Part shown: in pieces, positions 35,537 through 45,143 of the stretch
Numbering within the stretch: the first letter of the stretch is position 1
How the letters are laid out: the number at the start of each line of letters is the position of its first letter
NCBI GenBank assembly: GCA_023957835.1
Contig: JAMLGP010000001.1
Location: 675,575 to 739,574 of the forward strand
Source: Homoserinimonas sp.
Lineage (GTDB): Bacteria; Actinomycetota; Actinomycetes; Actinomycetales; Microbacteriaceae
DNA: 64,000 bases
Direction: 5' to 3'
Notes under the pieces: generated by a model
What the model was told of the DNA's origin: nothing
Database searches by the model: none
Seen by the model: the letters and a program-made list of their open reading frames with translations, nothing else
Made by a program: the position numbers and the translations under genes

Positions 35537-36361
35537 ATGGCAGCGCACCGTAAACTCGCGGTACTCGGTTCACCCATTTCGCATTCCCGTTCCCCTCAAC
35601 TGCATCTGGCTGCATACCGGGAACTGGGTCTGGACTGGAGTTATGAGCGAGTGGAGCTCGAAGCTCACGAGCTTGCCGACTTTCTGTCGAACCTTGACAA
35701 GGGATGGCTCGGTCTCTCTGTGACTATGCCACTCAAAGACGAAGCAAGGCGACTCGCAGACGAAGTCGATCCGGCGACGCAACTCTCCGGCGCGGCAAAC
35801 ACGATTCTTCTCGATAGGGGACAGGTACTCGGATTCAATACGGATGTTTACGGAGCCATGAAGGCGGTAGAAGCGACCCCCAAGCCGCGCCCCAATCGGG
35901 CGGCGATACTGGGCGGAGGGGCAAGCTCGAGATCGGTGTTGCTGGCACTTTCCAGGCTCGGTGCGACCGAGATAGTTCTCTTGAATCGCTCGAGGCGAGG
36001 ATTAGAGGCGCTAAGTCGACTGGCTGAAGATATTGGTATCGCGCTGACGTTCGCGGGACTGGACAGTGAAGAACCCGAAGTGGACCTGGCCGTCAGTACT
36101 CTGCCCGGCAATATCGGGCTCGTTCGCGAGTTCTCTCGGTCGTTCAGGTCTTCAACTCCGCTCGTCGACCTGGCCTATGAGCCTGCTCCCGCCCCTTTGA
36201 CGGAGAGTTGGGAGAGCGCAGGCGGGACAGTCGTTTCGGGACTGGAAATGCTCGTACATCAGGCTTTAGCCCAGATTCGGATCTTCATGTACGGCGATCC
36301 TTTGCGCCCGCTGGATAGAGAATCGCGGGTTCTGGCGGCAATGAAGCTGGCCGCGGTTTAG
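35537..36361 (+). CDS. aroE: shikimate dehydrogenase
   Basis: A 274-residue enzyme reducing 3-dehydroshikimate to shikimate with NADPH. Substrate motifs are LGSPISHSRSPQLH and GLSVTMPLKDEA with the catalytic Lys. The dinucleotide-binding loop is AILGGGASSRSVLLAL. First of five clustered chorismate-pathway genes (aroE, C, K, B, Q). ATG three bases after mltG. Confidence 0.95.
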   Translation: MAAHRKLAVLGSPISHSRSPQLHLAAYRELGLDWSYERVELEAHELADFLSNLDKGWLGLSVTMPLKDEARRLADEVDPATQLSGAANTILLDRGQVLGFNTDVYGAMKAVEATPKPRPNRAAILGGGASSRSVLLALSRLGATEIVLLNRSRRGLEALSRLAEDIGIALTFAGLDSEEPEVDLAVSTLPGNIGLVREFSRSFRSSTPLVDLAYEPAPAPLTESWESAGGTVVSGLEMLVHQALAQIRIFMYGDPLRPLDRESRVLAAMKLAAV

Positions 36362-36401
36362 CTCGGCGTAGTCAGTCAACTCAACGTGGGAGGATGGAAT
36401 C

Positions 36402-37613
36402 ATGTTGCGCTGGCTGACCGCAGGGGAATCACACGGGCCGGAGCTGATTGCGATTCTGGAAGGGCTCCCTGCCGGAGTGCCTTGCAGATCCGAAGATATC
36501 CGGGCAGATCTTGCAAGAAGGCGGCTCGGTTACGGTCGGGGAGCTCGTCAGAAGTTTGAAGAAGATGAGCTCTCGATCTCATCCGGAATCCGCTTCGGGC
36601 TGACCATGGGGAGCCCGATTGCTTTGAGGATTGGAAACAGCGAATGGCCCCGCTGGGTGGAAGTCATGAGCGCGGAACCGGTCGACCCGGCCACCCTTCC
36701 AAAGGGCAGAGGCGCAGCGCTGACTAAACCTCGTCCCGGACACGCAGACCTCGTCGGAATGCAGAAGTACGGCTTTTCAGAAGCCAGAAATGTTCTGGAG
36801 AGAGCCAGCGCCCGAGAGACTGCCGCAAGGGTAGCGCTCGGGGCAGTTGCCAAAGCCTTTCTTAGGGAACTTGGAGTGAGACTCGTTAGCCACACGGTCG
36901 CAATTGGCGGCGTTCGGATTCCGGAAGACGCAGTCCTCCCGGATCCGGAGGACGTCGCTCGCCTGGATGAAGATCCGCTGAGATGCTCCGATGCGACCAC
37001 CAGCGCGAAGATGGTCGCCGAAGTTGATTCCGCACAAAAGGATGGAGACACTCTCGGCGGCATCGTCGAAGTTCTAGCCTATGGATTGCCTCCGGGCCTC
37101 GGTTCCTACTCCGAATGGGACCGCCGCCTGGACTCCAGACTCGCCGGTGCATTGATGGGAATTCAGGCTATAAAGGCCGTGGAGATCGGTGACGGATTCA
37201 GGACTGCATCGCGGAGAGGGTCAATCGCGCACGACGAGATCTTCGCAACCAGCGAGGGCCTAAGTCGAAACACTGATCGAGCGGGGGGCACCGAAGGAGG
37301 AATGAGCACCGGAGGCGTACTTCGGGTAAGTGCCGCAATGAAGCCGATTTCCACGGTGCCGCATGCTCTCAAGACCGTGGACGTCACAACTGGAGAAGCC
37401 TCGCAGGCGCATCACCAGCGCTCAGATGTCTGTGCAGTGCCCGCTGCCGGGGTAGTGGCGGAGGCGATGGTTGCGCTGGTCCTCGCGGATGCGATGCTTG
37501 AGAAATTCGGTGGCGACTCGATCGAGGAGTCGCGACGAAATCTTGTGAGCTTCATGGCTTCGATTCCAGCCAATCTCAAACCGGCAGGCAGTTGGCCGAT
37601 CGAACACCGATGA
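36402..37613 (+). CDS. aroC: chorismate synthase
   Basis: A 403-residue FMN-dependent enzyme making chorismate from EPSP. Signatures are [10 protein letters not shown] at the start, [37 protein letters not shown] and the C-terminal [18 protein letters not shown] 36402 has GGGAGG at a good distance. aroK begins within its stop codon (ATGA). EPSP synthase (aroA) is not in the window. Confidence 0.97.
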   Translation: MLRWLTAGESHGPELIAILEGLPAGVPCRSEDIRADLARRRLGYGRGARQKFEEDELSISSGIRFGLTMGSPIALRIGNSEWPRWVEVMSAEPVDPATLPKGRGAALTKPRPGHADLVGMQKYGFSEARNVLERASARETAARVALGAVAKAFLRELGVRLVSHTVAIGGVRIPEDAVLPDPEDVARLDEDPLRCSDATTSAKMVAEVDSAQKDGDTLGGIVEVLAYGLPPGLGSYSEWDRRLDSRLAGALMGIQAIKAVEIGDGFRTASRRGSIAHDEIFATSEGLSRNTDRAGGTEGGMSTGGVLRVSAAMKPISTVPHALKTVDVTTGEASQAHHQRSDVCAVPAAGVVAEAMVALVLADAMLEKFGGDSIEESRRNLVSFMASIPANLKPAGSWPIEHR

Positions 37614-38119
37614 ACGAAACCCCGATTCTTGTGGTGATTGGTCCTCCCGGGGCTGGCAAGAGCGTAATTGGACGCCGGATTGCCAGAGAACTGCGAGTTC
37701 CCTTTGTTGACACCGATCGAAGAATTGTGGCCAAACATGGCCCGATTGTTCAAATCTTCAGCGAGCATGGAGAAGCCTGGTTCAGAGCAGTCGAGAGAAT
37801 CGAAGTCGCCAGAGCACTGACGGAGCCCTCGGTGGTGGCTCTGGGAGGTGGTGCAGTCCTGAATCCCGAGACTCAGGAAGATCTTGCTAATAGGCGCGTT
37901 CTGCTGGTCACTGTAACCCCCCAGGCAGTTGAAGGAAGGCTCGCGAGTTCTCCGCGTCCTCTGCTGAAGGAAGGTCTTCAGTCCTGGATCAAGCTCGTTG
38001 AGGAGCGATCAGCAATATACAAAAGTCTCGCGACTCGCACTATCGACAGCTCAGTGGAGAGCGCCGCGGTTTCGGCAAGGCAGATTGCGCAGTGGATCCG
38101 TGAGGAGGGTCAAACTTGA
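37610..38119 (+). CDS. aroK: shikimate kinase
   Basis: A 169-residue P-loop kinase phosphorylating shikimate. Walker A is [13 protein letters not shown], the shikimate-binding DTDRRI follows near residue 33, then [10 protein letters not shown] use ATG 37610 because it overlaps the aroC stop as ATGA; the in-frame ATG at 37592 would lie inside aroC. It overlaps aroB by TTGA. Confidence 0.94.
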   Translation: MNETPILVVIGPPGAGKSVIGRRIARELRVPFVDTDRRIVAKHGPIVQIFSEHGEAWFRAVERIEVARALTEPSVVALGGGAVLNPETQEDLANRRVLLVTVTPQAVEGRLASSPRPLLKEGLQSWIKLVEERSAIYKSLATRTIDSSVESAAVSARQIAQWIREEGQT

Positions 38120-39183
38120 GTACCATTCGCGTCGGAGGCGACTCCAGCTACGAGATTCATTTCGGCAATGACCTGCTGGGCGGTCTCGGTGATCTTGTCG
38201 ATTCGGAATCACAGAAGATCCTTCTTATCCACCAACCGAGTCTTACTAATATAGCCGAGGGTCTCCGAGAGGAGCTTTCGAGAAGGTTCGAAGTGCTCCT
38301 CGCGGAAATTCCCGATTCCGAAGCCGCAAAGCGGATCGAGGTCGCGGCCTTCTGCTGGCAAATCATGGGGACAGCGAACTTCACCCGCTCGGACACCGTT
38401 ATCGGACTTGGGGGTGGAGCAGCTACAGACCTTGCCGGCTTTGTTGCAGGCACCTGGCTTCGCGGAGTAAGAGTTATTCAGATCCCAACCACTGTACTGG
38501 GGATGGTAGATGCCGCGATCGGCGGAAAGACGGGCGTAAACACTTCTGAAGGAAAGAACCTCGTAGGAGTATTCCATTCGCCGAGCGCAGTTCTGGTTGA
38601 CCTCGACTTTCTCGCGGGACTGCCTCGGAATGATCTGCTGGCGGGTTTCGCCGAAGTAGTCAAGTGCGGCTTCATTGCCAATCCGGAGATCCTTGAGCTG
38701 GTAGAGATTGATCCTGATGTCGCGACTAATCCCGAATCAGCGCAATTCCGGCGAGCTATTGAGCTGGCGATTTCAGTCAAGGCCAGAGTCGTAAGTGAGG
38801 ACTTCAGGGAATCCGGACTTCGGGAAATCCTGAACTACGGCCATACCCTTGGGCATGCGATTGAGTATCTCGAGCGGTACCAATGGCGTCACGGGGCCGC
38901 AGTGTCGATCGGCATGGTTTACGCAGCGGAGCTAGCGAGACTTGCCGGGCGCCTGAGCGACGAAGTGGTGGAACGGCACCGCTCCATCCTGAGCTCGCTC
39001 GGACTGCCGCTCGAATATCCGGCTGGTCGCTGGGAGAGCCTACTGAGCGTAATGAAGCGTGACAAGAAGGCCAGGGGAGACTTGCTCAGGTTCGTGGTAC
39101 TGGATGACGTAGCAAGGCCCACTATTCTCGCGGGTCCGGACCAATCCCTGTTATTTGCGGCGTATCAGGAAATCGGCAGTTAG
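38116..39183 (+). CDS. aroB: 3-dehydroquinate synthase
   Basis: A 355-residue NAD- and metal-dependent enzyme converting DAHP to 3-dehydroquinate. Motifs are GLGGGAATDLAGFVA, PTTVLGMVDAAIGGKTGVN, FAEVVKCGFI and the metal-binding NYGHTLGHAIE. TTG start in a TTGA overlap with aroK. Its TAG stop at 39181-39183 forms part of the -10 element of aroQ. Confidence 0.95.
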   Translation: MSTIRVGGDSSYEIHFGNDLLGGLGDLVDSESQKILLIHQPSLTNIAEGLREELSRRFEVLLAEIPDSEAAKRIEVAAFCWQIMGTANFTRSDTVIGLGGGAATDLAGFVAGTWLRGVRVIQIPTTVLGMVDAAIGGKTGVNTSEGKNLVGVFHSPSAVLVDLDFLAGLPRNDLLAGFAEVVKCGFIANPEILELVEIDPDVATNPESAQFRRAIELAISVKARVVSEDFRESGLREILNYGHTLGHAIEYLERYQWRHGAAVSIGMVYAAELARLAGRLSDEVVERHRSILSSLGLPLEYPAGRWESLLSVMKRDKKARGDLLRFVVLDDVARPTILAGPDQSLLFAAYQEIGS

Positions 39184-39186
39184 AGT
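39181..39186 (+). promoter_or_regulatory. -10 element of leaderless aroQ, overlapping the aroB stop
   Basis: TAGAGT, whose TAG is the aroB stop codon, then seven bases and the ATG of aroQ at 39194. Confidence 0.5.
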
Positions 39187-39193
39187 GTCTGCC

Positions 39194-39631
39194 ATGAAAC
39201 GAGTTCTGGTACTCAACGGCCCAAATCTTTCCAGACTGGGATCCAGGGAGCCAGAAGTGTACGGAACACTGGGTCTTGAAGATCTCAGGAACGAGCTTGA
39301 GAAAGCGGGGTCCGGCTTCGATATCGATTTGAGGCAGACCGATTCAGAAGCAGAGCTAATCTCCTGGATACACGAGGCCATCGATTCTCAGACTCCGGTC
39401 ATCCTGAACCCGGCCGCGTTCACTCACTATTCTTACGCCCTGCGGGATGCGGCGGCACTGATCCAGCAGGCTGGACAGATTCTCGTGGAAGTTCACATTT
39501 CAAACCCGTACTCAAGGGAGCAGTTCCGGCATCGGAGCGTGATTTCAGCGGTGGCGACCGGTGTGATTGCCGGTTTCGGTTTTGAGTCTTACCTGCTGGC
39601 TCTGGAGCTGATTCGTAGACGGATTGGCTGA
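39194..39631 (+). CDS. aroQ: type II 3-dehydroquinate dehydratase
   Basis: A 145-residue dodecameric-type dehydratase. The start MKRVLVLNGPNLSRLGSREPEVYG contains the catalytic Tyr and Arg region, NPAAFTHYSYALRDA holds the active-site Asn/His, and VEVHISNPYSREQFRHRSV completes the site. ATG 39194 is chosen over an in-frame ATG 13 codons upstream because it follows the -10 hexamer and is the family start. The internal promoter means it can be expressed apart from aroB. Confidence 0.95.
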   Translation: MKRVLVLNGPNLSRLGSREPEVYGTLGLEDLRNELEKAGSGFDIDLRQTDSEAELISWIHEAIDSQTPVILNPAAFTHYSYALRDAAALIQQAGQILVEVHISNPYSREQFRHRSVISAVATGVIAGFGFESYLLALELIRRRIG

Positions 39632-39636
39632 GCCAA

Positions 39637-39642
39637 TAAGCT
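39637..39642 (+). promoter_or_regulatory. -10 element of leaderless efp
   Basis: TAAGCT, six bases, then ATG 39649. It falls in the 17-base gap after aroQ. Confidence 0.5.
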
Positions 39643-39648
39643 TGGGTA

Positions 39649-40212
39649 ATGGCTTCCACTGCAGACATTCGTAATGGCGTAGTTCTAAATATGGACGGCG
39701 GGCTTTGGTCCGTGGTTGAGTTCCAGCATGTCAAGCCCGGCAAGGGCGGCGCTTTCGTTCGTACGAAAGTCAAGAATGTTCGCACCGGCCGTACAATCGA
39801 GCGCACTTTCAACGCCGGAGCCAAGGTCGAAATTGAAACCGTAGACCGCGCGGACTTCCAGTACCTCTACAAGGATGCGGACGGCTTTGTGTTCATGAAC
39901 ACCGATACTTACGACCAATTGACTCTGACGCCGGAGCAAGTGGGGGATGCTGCCAACTTCATGCTCGAAAACCAGAATGTGCTAATCGCCCTTCATAACG
40001 GAGAAGCACTCTATGTAGAGCTACCGGCATCGGTCGTGCTGGAGATAACCCACACCGAGCCTGGACTCCAGGGGGATCGCTCAACCGGCGGAACCAAACC
40101 AGCCACCGTCGAAACCGGCTACCAGATCCAGGTTCCCCTGTTTCTTGAGCAGGGAACGAAGGTGAAGGTTGACACGCGGACCGGGGATTACCTCGGCCGA
40201 GTGAACGACTGA
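39649..40212 (+). CDS. efp: elongation factor P
   Basis: A 187-residue factor relieving ribosome stalling at polyproline. The three beta domains are visible: an N-terminal KOW-like domain with [15 protein letters not shown] holding the tip Lys, a central domain with YQYLYKD-type sequence ([14 protein letters not shown]), and the C-terminal [12 protein letters not shown]. Length matches the family. nusB follows after six bases. Confidence 0.97.
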   Translation: MASTADIRNGVVLNMDGGLWSVVEFQHVKPGKGGAFVRTKVKNVRTGRTIERTFNAGAKVEIETVDRADFQYLYKDADGFVFMNTDTYDQLTLTPEQVGDAANFMLENQNVLIALHNGEALYVELPASVVLEITHTEPGLQGDRSTGGTKPATVETGYQIQVPLFLEQGTKVKVDTRTGDYLGRVND

Positions 40213-40218
40213 TCTGAA

Positions 40219-40644
40219 GTGAGTGCCAGAACCAAGTCGAGAAAGCGAGCACTCGATCTGCTCTACGGCGCTGATCTGAAGTCCTTGAGTATTCAGGAAG
40301 CGCTGGAACAGGAAGCCTCAAGAGCCGAGGCAGATCGACCGCGGCTCGGGTCGTGGCAGTACGCTCGCCAAATTCTTGAAGGGATCGTCGAACACCTTTC
40401 TCAGATTGATGAGCTCATAGAAACCCACGCTCAGGGCTGGACCATTGAGAGAATGCCGATCATCGACCGCGCAATTCTTCGAATTGGAATCTGGGAGCTT
40501 CGATTCAATGCCGAAGTCCCGGCCGCGGTCGCCATTTCCGAGGCTGTGACTGCCGCACGAACCTACAGCACCGAGGATTCCGCGGGATTTGTGAACGGCT
40601 TGCTGGGCAGGATCGCGCAGCTTCCCGAATCATCGCCGTTATAG
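40219..40644 (+). CDS. nusB: transcription antitermination protein NusB
   Basis: A 141-residue all-helical protein that joins NusE/S10 on boxA RNA to promote rRNA transcription. Recognisable segments are SRKRALDLLYGADL at the N-terminus, WTIERMPIIDRAILRIGIWEL and the C-terminal YSTEDSAGFVNGLLGRIA. GTG start at 40219. Its stop region overlaps the TATAGT promoter of the pyr operon. Confidence 0.95.
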   Translation: MSARTKSRKRALDLLYGADLKSLSIQEALEQEASRAEADRPRLGSWQYARQILEGIVEHLSQIDELIETHAQGWTIERMPIIDRAILRIGIWELRFNAEVPAAVAISEAVTAARTYSTEDSAGFVNGLLGRIAQLPESSPL

Positions 40645-40700
40645 TGGAGTCAGAAGACATCCTTTAAAGTCCGTCCCGAGAGGCGGGGAAGGAGGTCGGA
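40640..40700 (+). promoter_or_regulatory. pyr operon promoter and PyrR-binding translational-repression leader
   Basis: TATAGT (40640-40645) overlaps the end of nusB and starts an mRNA with a leader of about 50 bases. In it, ACATCCTT (40657-40664) pairs at seven of eight positions with AAGGAGGT (40689-40696), which is the pyrR ribosome-binding site. The inner stem carries the PyrR loop motif GAGAGG (40678-40683). PyrR-UMP binding would stabilise this hairpin and hide the ribosome-binding site, as described for mycobacterial pyr operons. No terminator is present, so control is translational. Confidence 0.8.
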
Positions 40701-41231
40701 ATGACTGCACGCGTTCTTCTGCAGCAATCTGACATATCGAGGGCACTGACCCGAATTGCCCATGAAATCCTCGAATCGAATCGGGGAGCGGCGGACCTGC
40801 TGATTCTGGGAATTCACACTCGCGGAGTTGCCCTCGCACAGCGAATAGCGACAAGGATTGAATCGATCGAGGGAGTTCCGATCAGGGTCGGATCCCTCGA
40901 TGTGACGATGTACCGCGATGATCTTGCCGAGAAGCCGATGAAGATTCCAGGGCGGACCGATATTCCAGTGGATGGGATCGATGGTTTGACGGTGGTCCTC
41001 GTCGACGATGTGCTTTTTTCAGGCCGCACCATTCGGGCCGCGCTGGATGCAATTGTCGATTTGGGCCGCCCGGCCGCGGTCCAGCTCGCAGTCTTGGTTG
41101 ATCGAGGGCATCGCGAACTGCCGATTCGCGCCGACTACGTCGGGAAGAACCTGCCGACTTCGCTCGCGGAGAGAGTTCAGGTCAAAGTAGAGGAGTTCGA
41201 TGGCATCGATGAAGTGAAGATCGAATCATGA
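40701..41231 (+). CDS. pyrR: pyr operon regulator / uracil phosphoribosyltransferase PyrR
   Basis: A 176-residue RNA-binding regulator of pyrimidine genes with a type I phosphoribosyltransferase fold. The PRPP loop is [36 protein letters not shown] and YRDDLAEKP are family segments. It probably binds its own leader immediately upstream. pyrB overlaps its stop by ATGA. Confidence 0.95.
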   Translation: MTARVLLQQSDISRALTRIAHEILESNRGAADLLILGIHTRGVALAQRIATRIESIEGVPIRVGSLDVTMYRDDLAEKPMKIPGRTDIPVDGIDGLTVVLVDDVLFSGRTIRAALDAIVDLGRPAAVQLAVLVDRGHRELPIRADYVGKNLPTSLAERVQVKVEEFDGIDEVKIES

Positions 41232-42181
41232 GACACCTGCTGAGCGCAAAGGATCTAAGTCGCGAGACCGCGATCGAAATCATGGACACAGCAGAGGGAA
41301 TGTCCGAAGTCGCAGGTCGATCGGTACCTCGCTTGCCAGCGCTCCGTGGCAAGACAGTCGTCAGCCTGTTTTATGAAGACTCGACCAGAACTCGTACATC
41401 TTTCGAGCTTGCGGCAAAAATGCTCAGCGCAGACGTACTTACATTCAGCGCCAAAGGTTCGAGCGTTTCAAAGGGCGAAAGCCTGAAAGACACCGCTCAA
41501 ACCCTCGCAGCAATGGGAGCAGACGCAGTCGTCGTAAGGCACGCAGCCTCAGGAGCCCCGAAATTGCTGGCCGACAGCGGCTGGATCGATGCCGGTGTTG
41601 TCAATGCAGGTGATGGCACCCACGAACACCCCACTCAGGCGCTGCTTGACGCATTCTCGATCAGAAGGAGAATTCGCTCCGGGGATTCCACCGGGACTGC
41701 GCTGGACGGGGTGAAGGTGCTGATTGTGGGAGACATTCTTCACTCCAGAGTTGCAAGGTCGAACATCTGGCTGCTCAACACGCTGGGAGCGCAGGTCTCA
41801 CTCGCTGCGCCCGCAACGCTCCTGCCGCGCGGAATAGAACACTGGCCGGTCAAAATTCACTTCGATCTGGATCGGGCTCTAGAAGAGAAGCCGGATGCGG
41901 TGATGATGCTTCGGATTCAATCCGAGAGAATGCACGCGGCGTATTTTCCGAATCCGCGCGAATATTCGAGATTCTGGGGACTGAACGATGAGCGGCTACA
42001 CGGCCTGTCCGACGACACTTTGATCATGCATCCGGGTCCGATGAATCGAGGACTTGAAATTTCTGCTGCCGCCGCCGACTCTTCCAGGTCGACTGTTCGC
42101 GAACAGGTTGCAAACGGAGTTTCGATTCGAATGGCAGTGCTCTACTTGATGCTTTCCGGTGCGAGAAGGGAATCGCAGTGA
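41228..42181 (+). CDS. pyrB: aspartate carbamoyltransferase catalytic subunit
   Basis: A 317-residue enzyme forming carbamoyl aspartate. The carbamoyl-phosphate site is [12 protein letters not shown], with [12 protein letters not shown] and [28 protein letters not shown] is near the C-terminus. No pyrI regulatory subunit is present. It is coupled by four-base overlaps to pyrR and pyrC. Confidence 0.97.
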   Translation: MRHLLSAKDLSRETAIEIMDTAEGMSEVAGRSVPRLPALRGKTVVSLFYEDSTRTRTSFELAAKMLSADVLTFSAKGSSVSKGESLKDTAQTLAAMGADAVVVRHAASGAPKLLADSGWIDAGVVNAGDGTHEHPTQALLDAFSIRRRIRSGDSTGTALDGVKVLIVGDILHSRVARSNIWLLNTLGAQVSLAAPATLLPRGIEHWPVKIHFDLDRALEEKPDAVMMLRIQSERMHAAYFPNPREYSRFWGLNDERLHGLSDDTLIMHPGPMNRGLEISAAAADSSRSTVREQVANGVSIRMAVLYLMLSGARRESQ

Positions 42182-43509
42182 CTCGATTACTCTTCAGGGG
42201 AGCCACACTTTCAAGCGGAGAGCGGACGGACATCCTCGTTTCCGAAGGAAGGATTCTCGAACTCGGGACGGGTCTGAACGACGCGAAAGCCGAACTGGTC
42301 GACACGAACGGGCTCCTGGCCCTCACCGGGTTGGTCGATCTTCACACACACCTTCGCGAACCCGGCTTCGAACAGAGTGAAACTGTCTTGAGCGGCTCGA
42401 GAGCGGCCGCGGTGGGCGGTTATACCGTCATTCACGCAATGGCGAACACCTCTCCGGTGGCAGATACTGCAGGGGTCGTCGAACAGGTCCATTCGCTTGG
42501 GGTTGAAGCGGGACTCGTGGAAGTGCGCCCCGTCGGCGCGGTGACTGCAGGGCTTGCAGGGGAGGCACTCGCGGAAATTGGCGCAATGGCCAGGAGCCGT
42601 GCAAAGGTCAGAGTCTTCTCAGACGACGGCAGGTGCGTATTCAATTCACAGCTGATGCGCAGAGCTCTTGAGTATGTCAAGTCCTTCGACGGAGTCATCG
42701 CCCAGCACGCTCAGGATCCGAACCTTACCGAAGGCGCTCAAATGAATGAAGGAGCACTCAATTCGGAATTGGGACTCGCCGGCTGGCCGGCGGCCGCAGA
42801 AGAGGCGATCATTGCGCGCGATGTGCTGCTCGCAGGAGAATCCGGTGCGCGGCTGCACGTTTGCCACGTCTCGACTGCCGGTTCTGTTGACTTGCTTCGC
42901 TGGGCGAAGGCGAGAGGTATTTTGGTGACAGCCGAAGCAACTCCCCACCACCTGCTGCTGACAGAGGAAACTGCCCGCGGTTACGACTCGAGGTTCAAGG
43001 TCAATCCTCCGCTGCGAACGAGTGAGGACGTGGCGGCGCTTCGGGAGGGCCTGAGGGACGGAACCATCGATGCGATCGCAACGGACCACGCTCCGCATCC
43101 GCTGGAATCAAAGGAAACCGAATGGCAGGCGGCCGCGTTCGGAATGGTCGGCCTGGAGTCCGCTCTGTCCGTTGTCCACGCCGCAATGGTCGAGACCGGC
43201 GAATTCGGCTGGACGCAACTGGAAGCGGTCATGTCGACTCAACCGGCGGGAATCGGGAGGGTTGAGGGGCATCCTCTTAGAATCGCTGCCGGCGAACCGG
43301 CGGAAATCGTCTTCTACGACCCGGAGGCCAGGAGTGAATTCGAGGCGTCTCGGTTGCGCGGCAAGTCTTCAAATTCGCCATTTTTCGGGATGACCCTTCC
43401 AGGCAAAGTAGTCGCGACCGTTCACAGAGGCAGACTCACTGTGAAGGATGGCGAGGTTGTCGAGCCATCGGATTCGAAGGCTGAGAATGGAATGGTGACC
43501 AATGGATAG
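42178..43509 (+). CDS. pyrC: dihydroorotase
   Basis: A 443-residue class I amidohydrolase closing carbamoyl aspartate to dihydroorotate. Metal ligands are [29 protein letters not shown] and [13 protein letters not shown] start in a GTGA overlap with pyrB. The last eight bases overlap the following membrane-protein gene. Confidence 0.96.
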   Translation: MTRLLFRGATLSSGERTDILVSEGRILELGTGLNDAKAELVDTNGLLALTGLVDLHTHLREPGFEQSETVLSGSRAAAVGGYTVIHAMANTSPVADTAGVVEQVHSLGVEAGLVEVRPVGAVTAGLAGEALAEIGAMARSRAKVRVFSDDGRCVFNSQLMRRALEYVKSFDGVIAQHAQDPNLTEGAQMNEGALNSELGLAGWPAAAEEAIIARDVLLAGESGARLHVCHVSTAGSVDLLRWAKARGILVTAEATPHHLLLTEETARGYDSRFKVNPPLRTSEDVAALREGLRDGTIDAIATDHAPHPLESKETEWQAAAFGMVGLESALSVVHAAMVETGEFGWTQLEAVMSTQPAGIGRVEGHPLRIAAGEPAEIVFYDPEARSEFEASRLRGKSSNSPFFGMTLPGKVVATVHRGRLTVKDGEVVEPSDSKAENGMVTNG

Positions 43510-44005
43510 ATTGCTGCCAACGTTGATTATTGTCGGGGTAATCGGGCTGAGTTTCGCGGGAATGTACTTCGGCTGGCACGCGCTCAAGCGGAGGCAATCG
43601 GGCATTCCGGCTCCAGCCGAACCGCCGGCGCCGGAATCTGATCCGATTGCGGTTATCGACTGTCTTTACCTCAACACCACCCGGAGCGGCAGGCCGTTTG
43701 AGAGGATAGCCGTTCACGGCCTTGGTTTGAAGGATCGGGCTCTGGTTTCGGTCAGTGAAGCGGGAATCGCACTGCAAATGAGAAGCAGGAGCGCGATCTT
43801 CATTCCGGTCCGGGATCTGCAGTCGATTGAAACGGCTGCCTGGACCATCGACTCCGGAGTAGAGCCTGAAGGTCTGATCCGATTGACCTGGCTGCTCGGG
43901 GCAGAACTGCTGGATAGCTATCTGCGTCCCGACTCTGATGCAGCCGACTGGATTCGGGCAGTCAAAGGAGTAATTTCGCAGGTTCAACTGGAGGGTACGG
44001 AATGA
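43502..44005 (+). CDS. single-pass membrane protein of the actinobacterial pyr operon (PH-like domain)
   Basis: A 167-residue protein with an N-terminal membrane helix (about 5-26, [19 protein letters not shown]), a Pro/Ala-rich linker and a beta-rich cytoplasmic domain of PH-like character. A counterpart lies between pyrC and carA in many actinobacteria, including mycobacteria, yet its role in pyrimidine synthesis is unknown. It overlaps pyrC by eight bases and carA by ATGA, so it is part of the operon. Confidence 0.8.
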   Translation: MDRLLPTLIIVGVIGLSFAGMYFGWHALKRRQSGIPAPAEPPAPESDPIAVIDCLYLNTTRSGRPFERIAVHGLGLKDRALVSVSEAGIALQMRSRSAIFIPVRDLQSIETAAWTIDSGVEPEGLIRLTWLLGAELLDSYLRPDSDAADWIRAVKGVISQVQLEGTE

Positions 44006-45141
44006 GTTCCGCCCCCGGAAAGGCAGTACTTGTACTGGAAGACGGCAGCAGATTTCAAGGCAGAGCCTATGGTCGAACCGGCAGCACCATGGGGGAACTG
44101 GTCTTTGCAACCGGAATGACCGGCTTCCAGGAAACGCTCACCGATCCTTCCTACGCAGGACAAATCGTAATAATGACTGCTCCGCACATTGGGATCACTG
44201 GAGTCAATCAGGAAGATGAAGAGTCGGGGCGAATCTGGGTCTCAGGATTCGTGGTGCGGGATCCTTCGAGAGTTGTCTCAAACCACAGGGCAACCTCAAA
44301 CCTCGAGTCTTATTTGGATGAGAATCAGGTAGTTGGGATCTGTGGAATAGACACCCGCGCACTAACCCGCCGACTGCGATCAGCGGGAGTGATGAGAGCG
44401 GGCATCTTCTCGGGAGAGGAATTCGACCTTAGTCCCGAAGTTCAGGAGCAGCGCGTTCTCTCCAGCCGGCAAATGGCCGGGTTGAGTCTTTCGGCGGTCG
44501 TTTCGACAAAGGAACCGTATCGACTGGATCCGATCGGCGAACGGATTGGTTTGGTTGCTGTGCTTGACCTCGGAGTAAAGGCCTCGACTCTAAGGAAGCT
44601 CCGTGAACGAGGCTTCGAAGTACTGGTGGTACCGGAATCAATCACCTTCGCCGAATTGGCAAAAGACTCTCCGGATGCAGTGTTTTTCTCAAACGGTCCC
44701 GGCGACCCGGCAGCGTCCGACGGCCAAATCGAGTTGCTTCAGGAAGTGCTGCGGAATCGGATTCCGTTCTTCGGGATTTGCTTTGGCAATCAGTTGCTCG
44801 GCAGGGCTCTCGGTTTTGAAACCTACAAACTTCCCTTCGGCCACCGCGGAATCAACCAGCCGGTTGTGGATGTTTCAACCGGTCGAACGGAGATAACCGC
44901 ACACAATCACGGCTTCGCTGTTCGGATGCCCATTGGCGGCCGGGTCCAGTCCCCGGCAGGATTCGGAGAGGTTGAGGCGAGTCACCTGAATCTGAATGAT
45001 CAGGTGGTGGAAGGCATTCGCGCCTTCGATCTGCCGGCTTTTTCGGTTCAGTATCATCCCGAGGCCGCGGCCGGCCCTCATGACGCCGATTACCTCTTCG
45101 ACCGGTTCAGGGCTCTGGTTCTCGACAAGGGAGTGAAGTAA
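44002..45141 (+). CDS. carA: carbamoyl-phosphate synthase small (glutaminase) subunit
   Basis: A 379-residue subunit releasing ammonia from glutamine for CarB. The N-terminal domain has [20 protein letters not shown]. The class I glutaminase domain has the nucleophile Cys in [21 protein letters not shown], and the His/Glu pair in [17 protein letters not shown] overlap with the upstream gene; carB follows after two bases. Confidence 0.97.
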   Translation: MSSAPGKAVLVLEDGSRFQGRAYGRTGSTMGELVFATGMTGFQETLTDPSYAGQIVIMTAPHIGITGVNQEDEESGRIWVSGFVVRDPSRVVSNHRATSNLESYLDENQVVGICGIDTRALTRRLRSAGVMRAGIFSGEEFDLSPEVQEQRVLSSRQMAGLSLSAVVSTKEPYRLDPIGERIGLVAVLDLGVKASTLRKLRERGFEVLVVPESITFAELAKDSPDAVFFSNGPGDPAASDGQIELLQEVLRNRIPFFGICFGNQLLGRALGFETYKLPFGHRGINQPVVDVSTGRTEITAHNHGFAVRMPIGGRVQSPAGFGEVEASHLNLNDQVVEGIRAFDLPAFSVQYHPEAAAGPHDADYLFDRFRALVLDKGVK

Positions 45142-45143
45142 AA

